A stretch of DNA of 64,000 bases. It comes from Acidobacteriota bacterium (GTDB lineage: Bacteria; Acidobacteriota; Vicinamibacteria; Vicinamibacterales; SCN-69-37). Below the pieces are notes generated by a model that saw only the letters and a list, made by a program, of their open reading frames with translations, was not told the origin of the DNA and made no database searches. Positions within the stretch are counted from its first letter, which is position 1. Every line of letters starts with the position of its first letter. The stretch covers positions 84,609-148,608 of the forward strand of contig JADYYY010000002.1 of the NCBI GenBank assembly GCA_020853395.1. The letters are read 5' to 3'. Shown piece by piece: positions 20,172 to 28,404 of the stretch. Both the position numbers and the translations under genes were made by a program.

Positions 20172-20549
20172 ATGGCTGTCGTGGACGCCGACGAGAGTCG
20201 CAACGGCGCGCGAAGAAGCATCGAGCGCGAGCTGAAGCGCGGCACGCTCGAGTTGATCGTCCTGCACCTGCTGGCCCCAGGCGAAGCCTACGGGTACGAG
20301 ATCGGCTCCGCGCTCGCCACCGCGAGCGATGGGACGCTGACGGTGACGGACGGCACGCTCTACCCCGTCCTGTATCGCCTCGAGCGAGCCGGGTTCGTCC
20401 AGGTCCGGTGGGACACGCCCGAGCGTGGCGTACCGCGCAAGTACTACAGGCTCGCACCGGCCGGCCATGCCGAGCTGGCCCGGCTGGAACACGAGTGGAC
20501 CACCTTTGCCACCGCCATGGCGAAGCTGCTGCGCAACGAGAGGAGCTGA
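20172..20549 (+). CDS. PadR-family transcriptional regulator
   Basis: 125 residues. A winged helix-turn-helix with the PadR pattern ELKRGTLELIVLHLLAPGEAYGYEI, then DGTLYPVLYRLERAGFV and RKYYRLAPAGHAEL, and a short C-terminal dimerisation helix. ATG 20172 is preferred over an upstream TTG at 20145, which lies inside the inverted repeat. It overlaps nothing and is followed three bases later by the RDD/HAAS gene. PadR next to HAAS-type membrane proteins is a recurrent pair in which the membrane protein may modulate or be the target of the regulator. Confidence 0.9.
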   Translation: MAVVDADESRNGARRSIERELKRGTLELIVLHLLAPGEAYGYEIGSALATASDGTLTVTDGTLYPVLYRLERAGFVQVRWDTPERGVPRKYYRLAPAGHAELARLEHEWTTFATAMAKLLRNERS

Positions 20550-20551
20550 CC

Positions 20552-21160
20552 GTGACCACGTTTGATAGCTATCTCGAGCAGGTACTCGATCGGATCCCTC
20601 GTCACCTGCCGTTGCGCGATCAGGTGGCGCAGGACCTCAGGAGCACGTTCGCCGATCGACAGGCGCGCGGCGAGGGCGCCGATGAGGCAATCCGACAACT
20701 GGGGGATCCCACCGCGCTGGCGGAGTCGTACCTGTCGGCTGTGCCGATGAGGCCGGCGCCCTTCATGGCCCGCGTCGGCGCGAAGCTCGTGGACGCGTTG
20801 CTCTACGGCATGGCGCTGCCGATTCCGGCGATCGTCTTGCTGCGGATGACGTTCACCGGCACCAACACAGGTCCAAGGACCATCGCGGTCGTTTTGATCC
20901 TTGGATTGATCGGGATGGGGTTCTGGCTCCTGAGCGCCGCGGCCGAGACGCGGTACGGCCGAACGCCTGGCAAGAAGCTGATGGGCCTGCACGTCGTGCG
21001 CGAATCGGGTCGTCGCATCGGCTTCGGTCAAGCCATCGTCCGCCAGTTGCCGATGTTCCTGAACATCTTCTGGATCGACGCGCTGTTCGCGCTGTTCACC
21101 GAGCGACATCAGCGCGCGTTCGAGCTGCTGTCGCGCACGCGCACCGTGCGCGACGCGTAG
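20552..21160 (+). CDS. HAAS-like N-terminus fused to RDD membrane domain
   Basis: 202 residues from GTG 20552, with GAGAGGAG just upstream. The N-terminal 60 residues (VLDRIPRHLPLRDQVAQDLR, then QLGDPTALAESYL) resemble the HAAS signalling helices usually encoded next to PadR. The rest is an RDD domain: ARVGAKLVDALLYG, a helix near 92-110, GRTPGKKLMGLHVV and a last membrane segment. RDD proteins are small membrane proteins linked to ion or compatible-solute transport, but function is poorly defined. Forms a two-gene unit with padR. Confidence 0.85.
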   Translation: MTTFDSYLEQVLDRIPRHLPLRDQVAQDLRSTFADRQARGEGADEAIRQLGDPTALAESYLSAVPMRPAPFMARVGAKLVDALLYGMALPIPAIVLLRMTFTGTNTGPRTIAVVLILGLIGMGFWLLSAAAETRYGRTPGKKLMGLHVVRESGRRIGFGQAIVRQLPMFLNIFWIDALFALFTERHQRAFELLSRTRTVRDA

Positions 21161-21431
21161 GGTGCGCGCACCTCCCTATCGAGCCGCTCGACATGTCTCT
21201 GCCGGCAGCAATCCGCCTTGCCGGTGCGTTCGCCGCTTCGTGGCCTCACACGCTGGTCAGGTGACGCCTGAGGGCGTCGGCCCGATGGCGCACCAAGAAC
21301 GTCTTCGTCTCCGAGCTGGATGATCTGGTTGTGTATGATTCGCCAGGCCAGGGGCGAAGAAGCTTTCGCGCGCCGCGATCGCAGAAGCGGGCGCGAGGCC
21401 ATTTCCTCTCGCCTCATCACGAGGGAACTCC

Positions 21432-21827
21432 GTGCGACTCGATGTCTACGTGAACTATCGCGGCACGTGCGAGGCCGCGTTCCGATTCTACGAGCAGCAC
21501 CTCGGCGGCCACATCACCTCCATCGTCCGGCACGAGGAGCAGCCGAATCCGAACGTGCCCTCGGACTGGGGTGAGAAGGTGCTGCACGCTCGCGTCGAGA
21601 TCGGCACGACATCGCTGATGGGGGCCGACATGCCACACGCCGAGCCGATGCGCAGCGCGTACCTGACGCTCACGCTCGATACCGAGGCAGACGCGGAACG
21701 CGTCTATGCGCTGTTGGCGGACGGCGGTGAGATCTTCATGAAGATGGAGAAGACCGGCTTCGCAAACCGGTTCGCGATGCTGCGCGACCGCTTCGGCACA
21801 TCCTGGATGCTGCTGCAGCAGTCGTAG
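21432..21827 (+). CDS. VOC-family PhnB-like protein
   Basis: 131 residues from GTG 21432 (ribosome site GAGGGA). The pattern VNYRGTCEAAFRFYEQHLGG at the N-terminus and DRFGTSWMLLQQ at the C-terminus is typical of PhnB-like glyoxalase/bleomycin-resistance fold proteins. No reaction can be assigned; these proteins form metal-binding dimers of varied activity. A TATGAT at 21334 might be the -10 box, with no clear -35. It stands alone, 270 bp from the RDD gene. Confidence 0.88.
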   Translation: MRLDVYVNYRGTCEAAFRFYEQHLGGHITSIVRHEEQPNPNVPSDWGEKVLHARVEIGTTSLMGADMPHAEPMRSAYLTLTLDTEADAERVYALLADGGEIFMKMEKTGFANRFAMLRDRFGTSWMLLQQS

Positions 21828-21873
21828 CGCGCACGCGGCGCTCCGATCGCGAGACGAATCGCCTCGCGGTGGG

Positions 21874-22059
21874 ATGGACCGCATGTCGACGCTCAACCCT
21901 GTACGTCTGCGCGAGCTCGACACTTCGGACGCTGCTCTTCGTGCGATGCTCGAGATTCTGCGCGATCAGATGGGCAAGACGTACATCATCGTCTACACGC
22001 TCAACGAGCCGCGAGAATCCGGCCTCCTGCGCAACTTCGTGCCGACACCATCCGCGTGA
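21874..22059 (+). CDS. Small protein of unknown function
   Basis: 61 residues (57 from the second Met). Third codon positions are mostly G or C as in neighbouring genes, which supports real coding. The sequence has a helix (LRAMLEILRDQMG) and a hydrophobic strand (TYIIVYTL) and matches no family I recognise. It lies 46 bp after the VOC gene on the same strand and could be co-transcribed. Confidence 0.45.
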   Translation: MDRMSTLNPVRLRELDTSDAALRAMLEILRDQMGKTYIIVYTLNEPRESGLLRNFVPTPSA

Positions 22060-22114
22060 AGGCAGTCATCTTGCAAAGGGTGTCGAACGCTTCTCCCCCA
22101 GGAGCCCGACGTCC

Positions 22115-22303
22115 ATGCACTTCGACTGGCGCCCGTCGCTGCCGCTCACCTGTCCCGAATGTCTCGGCGACGCGGCGCTCCATCGATCGCGAATCCGCTT
22201 GTACGAGTGGCCCCTGCTGCTCGTCACCGGCGCGCGGCCATACCGGTGTCACGGGTGTGGATGGCGAGTCTGGGTACGGCTCACCATGCACTCGCACGCG
22301 TAG
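22115..22303 (+). CDS. Small zinc-ribbon protein
   Basis: 62 residues. Two cysteine pairs, CPEC near 14-17 and CHGC near 45-48, with aromatic residues between (LYEWPLLLVTGARPYRCHGC), give a compact rubredoxin-like zinc ribbon. CCAGGAG upstream of the ATG is a reasonable ribosome site. Function is unknown; such isolated ribbons are frequent in Acidobacteriota. Confidence 0.62.
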   Translation: MHFDWRPSLPLTCPECLGDAALHRSRIRLYEWPLLLVTGARPYRCHGCGWRVWVRLTMHSHA

Positions 22304-22426
22304 GCTCGGTCGCCATTCACGGAACGATCACCCAGCGCCGCCACGCCGCAGCCGATCGCCGTGCGCACGGAGCATCCAGGACGCCCGCGCGCACGGCCCT
22401 CTACGTGTTCGATGTCGCAACAGCGC

Positions 22427-22948
22427 TCAGTCGCCCACCGGCTTGGTGGCCGGGCAGGTATTCGCCAGCCGCGTGATGCGCTTCACCGTCACCTTCTGGA
22501 GGTCGGCGTCGGCCGTCTTCGCGTCCTTGTCGTCGCCGGCCTTGTCGTCGCCGGCCTTCTGTTCGCCGCCGGGGGCGCGCGACTCGCTCGAGCTACTGGC
22601 ACCGACCGGCGAGGCGGCCACGATCCGCACGTGGCTGTTGAGCACCGGCTTGATCTGATCCGGCGTGGCGTTGATGTCGAGCGCGAATCGCTGACCCTTG
22701 CTGTCCTTATCTGCGGTCTCCAGCCTGGCGTTGTCGAGGAAGTACGCGTTGGGACCCGAGCCCTGAACGAGGCAGCCGACGAACGTCGCGTCAGTGGCGT
22801 CGTCCGAAGACGAGGGCGGCTGCGCGCTCTGCGGCGCGGGCGCCTGCGAGGAAGGCGATGGCGACGCTGGGCTCGGAGAATCCTGCGCGGCGACGAGCGC
22901 GCCGGCAACGACAATGCTGGCAAAGACACCGAAGAGATTGCGAGTCAT
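22427..22948 (-). CDS. Secreted Ser/Pro-rich protein of unknown function
   Basis: 173 residues. A signal peptide (about 1-21, ending ALVAAQ) precedes a low-complexity Ser/Pro/Ala linker (about 22-50). A small domain follows with FVGCLVQGSGPNAYFLDNA and HVRIVAASPV, then an Asp/Lys-rich stretch (AGDDKAGDDKDAK) and a C-terminal strand ending near C166. FVGCL...YxLxxA is the signature of a widespread small secreted family in Acidobacteriota without known function. AGAGGA precedes the ATG. It converges with the zinc-ribbon gene. Confidence 0.72.
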   Translation of the reverse strand: MTRNLFGVFASIVVAGALVAAQDSPSPASPSPSSQAPAPQSAQPPSSSDDATDATFVGCLVQGSGPNAYFLDNARLETADKDSKGQRFALDINATPDQIKPVLNSHVRIVAASPVGASSSSESRAPGGEQKAGDDKAGDDKDAKTADADLQKVTVKRITRLANTCPATKPVGD

Positions 22949-23604
22949 TTGAACGTCCTCTCATGAGTTGCGGAGAAACGCGTGCTGGGGGACGCCGCTC
23001 GATCTCAGGTCAAACGCCGTGCCAGGCAGCGACGCACGCGGTCGGGCGACGGCGGGGCGGCTCCGTGGGGAGCCGTGAACTTTCTGCCCGGCCGCCGCGC
23101 GCGAGCTGTGTTGGGGACACTGGTCGCGAGGCCATCCGGTCTGCCCGGCGCGTCGCCACATCGGGCTCGGCCAGGCGCGACCGCGACGTGCTACATGGCA
23201 GGAACACGGAGCTGACGATCCGGGACGTGCGTCGCATCGGCGCGCGGGCCGTCCGCTGCGAGGGTCGCGCCCGAGACGGTGCGGCAGCCTTTCCGCCTCG
23301 CCCTGGTCTGGATCAGCACCGTGTAGCCGCCGGCACGCGCCGCGAGCATCTCTCAGGACGATGCCTGTCGATTGCTTGGCGTGGCGTCCGAGAGGTTTCG
23401 CAGGCGGCGTGACGACCCGAAGAATCCAGGTTCGCTGCGGCGGTCGGCGTGCCGTTGCCCTGCGCGTGTGGTAACTGTGCCGTGTCTAGGCTCACGTCTC
23501 GCGCTCGCGCCCGCGTGCCCGGCACATCACTCGCGGAAGATGATCGGCATGGGACTTGAATCGCGAGGAATCGCCCGACGGCCGTGGCCGCCGGCGATCA
23601 CGTG
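22949..23604. other. Gene-free stretch before treZ
   Basis: About 655 bp. Overlapping frames exist but are Arg-rich, lack ribosome sites and match nothing, so I call none. A minus-strand TGGCACGGCGTTTGA at 23010-23024 resembles a sigma-54 site but lacks the invariant GC at -12. No repeat, tRNA or terminator was seen. Confidence 0.5.
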
Positions 23605-25515
23605 ATGCCTTCAGACGCTCCCGCACCGGTGGCGATCACACCACGTCGTTTCAGCATCGGCGCAGAAGCGCAGGCCGGCGGTGGCGTGCACTTCCGCGTG
23701 TGGGCTCCGGCCGCAGGCCGCGTCGACGTCGTGTTCTCCGACAAGGACGGCACGCCGTCCGGCCGCGCGTTGCCGCTCTTGCCAGAGGCCGACGGCTACT
23801 TCGCGGCGATGGCAGAGACGCCCGCCGGCGCGCGGTACTGGATCCAACTCGACGGCCAGAACCGCTATGCGGATCCGGCGTCGCGCTTTCAACCCGAGGG
23901 ACCGCATGGACCGTCCGCCGTGATCGATCCGTTCGCCTTCCGGTGGACGGATGCCGCGTGGGGCGGCATCACGGCGCCGGCACCGATCGCTTACGAGCTC
24001 CATGTCGGGACGTTCACCGCGGAGGGCACGTGGCGCGCCGCGGCGGCGAGACTTCCCGCGCTCGCCGCGCTCGGTGTGGAGGTCATCGAGCTCATGCCGG
24101 TCGCCGAATTCCCCGGGCGATTCGGCTGGGGGTACGACGGCGTGCTGCTCTTCGCGCCGACGCGGCTCTACGGCGAGCCCGACGACATGCGGGCCTTCGT
24201 CGATCAGGCCCACGCTCTCGGTCTCGGCGTCATCCTCGACGTCGTCTACAACCACGTCGGACCGGACGGCTGCCACCTCGCGAAGTTCTCGCCTGACTAC
24301 TTCTCGCCCACCCCCACCGAATGGGGCCAGGCGATCAACTATGACGGGCGGCACTGCGGCGGCGCGCGGGAGATGGTCGTGGCGAACGCTGGGTACTGGA
24401 TCGAGGAGTTCCACGTCGACGGATTGCGCCTCGACGCGACGCAGTCCATCAAGGACACGTCGAAGGTGCACATCCTCACCGAGGTCGTCGCCGAGGTGCG
24501 TCAGCGCGCCCGCGGACGACGGACCTGGATCGTCGCGGAGAACGAACCGCAGGAGAGCGGGCTGCTCCGCGCGGAGCGGATGAACGGCCATCCGCTCGAC
24601 GCGCTCTGGAACGACGACTTCCACCACAGCGCACACGTTGCGCTCACGGGCCGCCGCGAGGCGTACTACACGGACTATCGGGGTCGGCCGCAGGAGTTCG
24701 TGTCCGCCGTCAAGTACGGGTTCCTCTATCAAGGGCAGTGGTACGCGTGGCAGCGGCAGCGCCGCGGGCAGTCGGCGCGCGGATTGCCTCCAGCGTCCTT
24801 CGTCTGTTTCCTCGAGAATCACGATCAGGTCGCGAACTCGCGTGCCGGGCTCCGTCTGCATCAGATGACGAGCCCTGGCCGGCTGCGTGCGATGACCGCG
24901 TTGCTGCTCCTGGGACCGTGGGCGCCGCTCCTCTTCCAAGGACAGGAGTTCGCGGCGTCGGCGCCGTTCCTGTACTTCGCGGATCATGGCGGCGATCTCG
25001 CCGGCGCCGTGCGATCGGGCCGGCGCGAGTTCCTCGCGCAGTTTCCAAGCCTTGCGGCGCCGGATCTGCCGTTCGCTGCGCCAGAGGATCCCGAGACGTT
25101 CCGCCGCTGCGCGCTCGACTGGCGCGAGCGCGCGCTCCATACGGAGGCGGTCGACCTGCACCGGACCCTAATCGCGCTCCGCCGCACCGATCCGGCCTTC
25201 CACGACGCTGCGCGCTTCTCGTGGGACGGTGCCGTCCTGAGCGACTCCGCGTTCGCGTTGCGCGCGATGGACCGGCCGACTGACGACGGCCCGCCATCGC
25301 GTCACGACCGTCTGGTCGTGATCAACCTCGGCGCCGACGCGCGGCTCGACGTCGTGCCCGAGCCGCTGCTTTCGCCAGCACCGGCGGCCAACTGGCGCAT
25401 CGTGTGGTCGAGCGAGGATCCGGCCCATGGCGGCGCCGGCACGCCGCCGCTCGGCGACATCTGGACGCTGCCAGCCGAGAGCGCGCTCGTGCTCGCGCCG
25501 GAGGATGCGCCATGA
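23605..25515 (+). CDS. treZ: Malto-oligosyltrehalose trehalohydrolase
   Basis: 636 residues. GH13 enzyme that releases trehalose from maltooligosyl-trehalose. An N-terminal beta domain (GVHFRVWAPAAGRVDVVF) precedes the (beta/alpha)8 barrel with IELMPVAEFPGRFGWGYDG, nucleophile D277 in GLRLDATQ, acid/base E312 in VAENEPQ and D407 in ENHDQV. ATG 23605 is preferred; a GTG 21 bases earlier is possible. Its stop overlaps the debranching-enzyme start. The usual partner TreY is not in the window, so the substrate supply must come from elsewhere. Confidence 0.95.
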   Translation: MPSDAPAPVAITPRRFSIGAEAQAGGGVHFRVWAPAAGRVDVVFSDKDGTPSGRALPLLPEADGYFAAMAETPAGARYWIQLDGQNRYADPASRFQPEGPHGPSAVIDPFAFRWTDAAWGGITAPAPIAYELHVGTFTAEGTWRAAAARLPALAALGVEVIELMPVAEFPGRFGWGYDGVLLFAPTRLYGEPDDMRAFVDQAHALGLGVILDVVYNHVGPDGCHLAKFSPDYFSPTPTEWGQAINYDGRHCGGAREMVVANAGYWIEEFHVDGLRLDATQSIKDTSKVHILTEVVAEVRQRARGRRTWIVAENEPQESGLLRAERMNGHPLDALWNDDFHHSAHVALTGRREAYYTDYRGRPQEFVSAVKYGFLYQGQWYAWQRQRRGQSARGLPPASFVCFLENHDQVANSRAGLRLHQMTSPGRLRAMTALLLLGPWAPLLFQGQEFAASAPFLYFADHGGDLAGAVRSGRREFLAQFPSLAAPDLPFAAPEDPETFRRCALDWRERALHTEAVDLHRTLIALRRTDPAFHDAARFSWDGAVLSDSAFALRAMDRPTDDGPPSRHDRLVVINLGADARLDVVPEPLLSPAPAANWRIVWSSEDPAHGGAGTPPLGDIWTLPAESALVLAPEDAP

Positions 25516-27590
25516 GCGGCGTGCCGATGCCGCGCCGCGAGCTGGTCTTTCCTGCCGGCGACCTGATCGATCCGTCGCTCGAGTGGCTCGTGACCAACGG
25601 CCTCGGCGGCTACGCGTCGGGCCCGGTGCGCGGCGGGCTCACACGCCGGTTTCACGGGCTGCTCATCGCGTCGCTGCCGGCGCCGGTCGGCCGCCTCATG
25701 TGTCTCAACCTCCTGCGCGTGACGGTCGACGACGGCACGACGTCGGCGTGCCTGGATCACGAGGCGTTCGACGCGCTGGCCACCGGCGTCGTGCGCCCGG
25801 CGCAGTTCACGCTCCATGCCGGCCTTCCCGTCTGGCGATACGAGGCTCATGCCTGGACGATCGATAAACGCATCGTCATGCCGTACGGACAGAACACGAC
25901 GCACGTGTTGTTCACGATCGTGCGCAGCGAGGGGCCGCTCGAGCTGCGGCTTCGGCCGATGTTCCAGATTCGCCCTCATGAGGGGCTGCTGACCGCCGAC
26001 ACGCCGCCGGTCCACGCGACTGCCGTCGAGTCCGGCGCCGCCGAGACGATGGTGACGGGCACGAGCCTGGCGATCCGCTGGATGGCGCGCGGCGAGGACG
26101 TCCGCGATCTCGCGGAGGCCGCGACCGCGGTGGCGGAGTACCCGATCGAGCACGCGCGCGGCTACGACTACCAGGGCACGCTCGTCAGTCCCGGCGCCTA
26201 CGTGGTGCGCGCCGCGGCCGGCCACGACGTGTCGTTCACCGTGTCCACCGAGCCGTGGTCCGCCGTGCGGGCGGTCGCGCCGGCCGACGCGCTCGCGGCG
26301 GAACACGCGCGTCGGCGCTCGCTCTTGCAGCTCGCAGGCGATCCCCGGGGCCTCGCTGCCGAGCTCACCCTTGCGGCCGATCAGTTCATCGTCGCGCCGG
26401 TGGGACGTAGTTCCGAGGTCGCGCGCGCGCGGGCGCACGGCGAGGAGCCGCGCAGCGTGATCGCCGGCTATCACTGGTTCACCGATTGGGGCCGCGACAC
26501 GATGATCAGCCTCGAAGGGCTGGCGCTCGCGACCGGCCGCTGGCGCGAGGCCGCGTGGATCCTGCGCACGTTCGCGCATCACGTGCGCGATGGCCTCATC
26601 CCCAACATGTTTCCCGAAGGTGAGCACCTGGGCCTGTACCACACAGCCGACGCGAGCCTGTGGTTCTTCCACGCCGTGCACCGCTACGGCGCGATCACCG
26701 GCGACCGCACGCTCTGCGAGGAGCTCCGCCCCGCGCTCGTCGCGATCGCCGAGCATCACGTCGCCGGCACCCGCTTCGGGATCGCGATCGATCCGGCGGA
26801 CGGCCTGCTGCGCCAAGGCGCGGAAGGCTATCAGCTCACGTGGATGGATGCGAAGGTCGGCGACTGGGTGGTAACGCCCCGGCGCGGGAAGGCGGTGGAG
26901 ATCAACGCGCTCTGGTACAACGCGATGCGCCTGCTCGCGCGCTGGGACGTCGAGTCGGGCCGCGACGCCGACGCCGCACGCTGGCGCGGACACGCGGATC
27001 GCGCCGCCGCCTCCTTCAACCAGCGGTTCTGGAATCCGGCGGCGGGCCATCTGTTCGACGTGATCGACGGCGGCGCCGGCGACGACCCGGCGTGCCGCCC
27101 GAATCAGTTGCTCGCGATCTCGCTCGATCATCCGGTGCTCGATCCGGTCCACTGGCAGCCCGTGCTCGACGTCATCGTCCGCGAGCTGCTCACGCCCGTG
27201 GGGCTGCGCACGCTCTCCCCGCACCATCCCGACTACCGGCGGACGTACGACGGGAACCTGCACGCGCGGGACGCGGCCTACCATCAGGGCACCGTCTGGC
27301 CGTGGCTGATCGGTCCGTTCATCGACGCCTGGCGCCGCGCCCACCCCGACGATCACGAGATGCCACGGCGGGCGCTCGCCGCGTTTCCGGCCGAGATGAG
27401 CAGGACGGGCGTGGGATCGCTGCCCGAGATCTTCGATGCGGAGGCGCCGTTTCACGCGCGCGGCTGCATTGCGCAGGCCTGGAGCGTTGCTGAAGTGCTG
27501 CGCACCTGGCGCCTTCTGCGCGACGCGTCACCCGAGCCCGCCTCGTCGCTCGCCCACGCATGGTCTCGCGACGCTCACCCTTCTCGGTAA
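25512..27590 (+). CDS. Amylo-alpha-1,6-glucosidase (glycogen debranching enzyme)
   Basis: 692 residues. An N-terminal domain (LEWLVTNGLGGYASGPVRGG, RRFHGLLIA) is typical of bacterial/archaeal-type glycogen debranching enzymes. The C-terminal (alpha/alpha)6 catalytic domain contains YHWFTDWGRDTMISLEGL, YHTADASLWFFHAVHRY, LTWMDAKVGDWVVTPR and YHQGTVWPWLIGPFIDAW. It removes alpha-1,6 branches of glycogen in the cytoplasm, which would supply linear maltodextrins to a TreY/TreZ route. ATG overlaps the treZ stop (ATGA). Confidence 0.94.
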   Translation: MSGVPMPRRELVFPAGDLIDPSLEWLVTNGLGGYASGPVRGGLTRRFHGLLIASLPAPVGRLMCLNLLRVTVDDGTTSACLDHEAFDALATGVVRPAQFTLHAGLPVWRYEAHAWTIDKRIVMPYGQNTTHVLFTIVRSEGPLELRLRPMFQIRPHEGLLTADTPPVHATAVESGAAETMVTGTSLAIRWMARGEDVRDLAEAATAVAEYPIEHARGYDYQGTLVSPGAYVVRAAAGHDVSFTVSTEPWSAVRAVAPADALAAEHARRRSLLQLAGDPRGLAAELTLAADQFIVAPVGRSSEVARARAHGEEPRSVIAGYHWFTDWGRDTMISLEGLALATGRWREAAWILRTFAHHVRDGLIPNMFPEGEHLGLYHTADASLWFFHAVHRYGAITGDRTLCEELRPALVAIAEHHVAGTRFGIAIDPADGLLRQGAEGYQLTWMDAKVGDWVVTPRRGKAVEINALWYNAMRLLARWDVESGRDADAARWRGHADRAAASFNQRFWNPAAGHLFDVIDGGAGDDPACRPNQLLAISLDHPVLDPVHWQPVLDVIVRELLTPVGLRTLSPHHPDYRRTYDGNLHARDAAYHQGTVWPWLIGPFIDAWRRAHPDDHEMPRRALAAFPAEMSRTGVGSLPEIFDAEAPFHARGCIAQAWSVAEVLRTWRLLRDASPEPASSLAHAWSRDAHPSR

Positions 27591-28324
27591 CGGCCCATCG
27601 CGGGTGGCCGCTGCCGGACGCGCCCTGGATCATGGCGCAGCGCTGGCACGACCTGCTCTTCGCGCACTGGCCCTGTGATCCTGCCCCGCTCCGACGTCTG
27701 CTGCCCGCCCGCCTTTCGCTCGACGTGCGCGATGGCTGTGCCTGGGTCGGCGTCGTGCCCTTCGTCGTCCGAGGCCTGCGCCTGCGCGGGCTGCCGCCGT
27801 TCCCCACGGCACACGCCTTTCCGGAGCTGAACGTTCGCACGTACGTCACGATCGACGACAAACCCGGCGTCTGGTTCTTCAGCCTCGACGCGGCGTCCAC
27901 CCTCGCCGTCGTCGGTGCACGCCTGGGATTCTCGCTGCCGTATTTCCGTGCGGCAATGCAGGCCGGCCGCGTCAAGGGCGAGATGCGCTTCACGAGCGTA
28001 CGTCGCGGACGCCGGCGCGCACGGTTCGCGGCGAGGTACAGGCCGCACGGCCAGACGTTCAACGCCGTGCCGGGATCGCTGGAGCACTTCCTGACCGAAC
28101 GCTACTGTCTCTACGCGGCGAACCGCGCGGGACGGCTGTGGCGAGCCGAGATCCAGCATCCACCGTGGAGCCTCCGAGCCGCGAGCGCAGAGATCGACGT
28201 CAACACGGTTGCGGCGGCGGCCCGCGTCCGTCTTCCGGCCGGATCTCCGCTCCTGCACTTCTCGCTGCGCCAGGACGTGCGCGTGTGGGCGCCGGTCGGC
28301 GTCGGCAGACGATTCGCGCGTTGA
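27560..28324 (+). CDS. DUF2071 (YqjF-like) protein
   Basis: 254 residues. Segments AQRWHDLLFAHWPCDPAPLRRLLPARLSLD, AWVGVVPFVV, FPELNVRTYV, GVWFFSLDA and FLTERYCLYAA match the DUF2071/YqjF family, whose function is unknown and whose fold resembles acetoacetate decarboxylase. It overlaps the debranching-enzyme gene by 31 bp in another frame, so it belongs to the same transcript. A second in-frame Met at residue 25 (MAQRWHDL) is an alternative start nearer to the domain. Confidence 0.88.
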   Translation: MVSRRSPFSVTAHRGWPLPDAPWIMAQRWHDLLFAHWPCDPAPLRRLLPARLSLDVRDGCAWVGVVPFVVRGLRLRGLPPFPTAHAFPELNVRTYVTIDDKPGVWFFSLDAASTLAVVGARLGFSLPYFRAAMQAGRVKGEMRFTSVRRGRRRARFAARYRPHGQTFNAVPGSLEHFLTERYCLYAANRAGRLWRAEIQHPPWSLRAASAEIDVNTVAAAARVRLPAGSPLLHFSLRQDVRVWAPVGVGRRFAR

Positions 28325-28404
28325 CGGCCGTGCGCTGCTCTGTCTACCCTGAAGGTCTCCCCGCACGCAGATCCCGGTGCGTCGTATCCGGGCGATCGTG
28401 AGCC

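Noticed and set aside
19592-20245. Minus-strand frame over tRNA-Phe encoding AEGQNRTADTVIFSHVLYQL
   Set aside because: That peptide is the well-known spurious translation of the antisense of tRNA-Phe; not a gene.
21161-21172. GGTGCGCGCACC palindrome after the RDD gene
   Set aside because: Too short with almost no loop and no U-run; likely chance in GC-rich DNA.
23010-23024. Minus-strand TGGCACGGCGTTTGA as sigma-54 promoter of the secreted protein at 22427-22948
   Set aside because: The invariant GC at -12 is GA; too weak to call.
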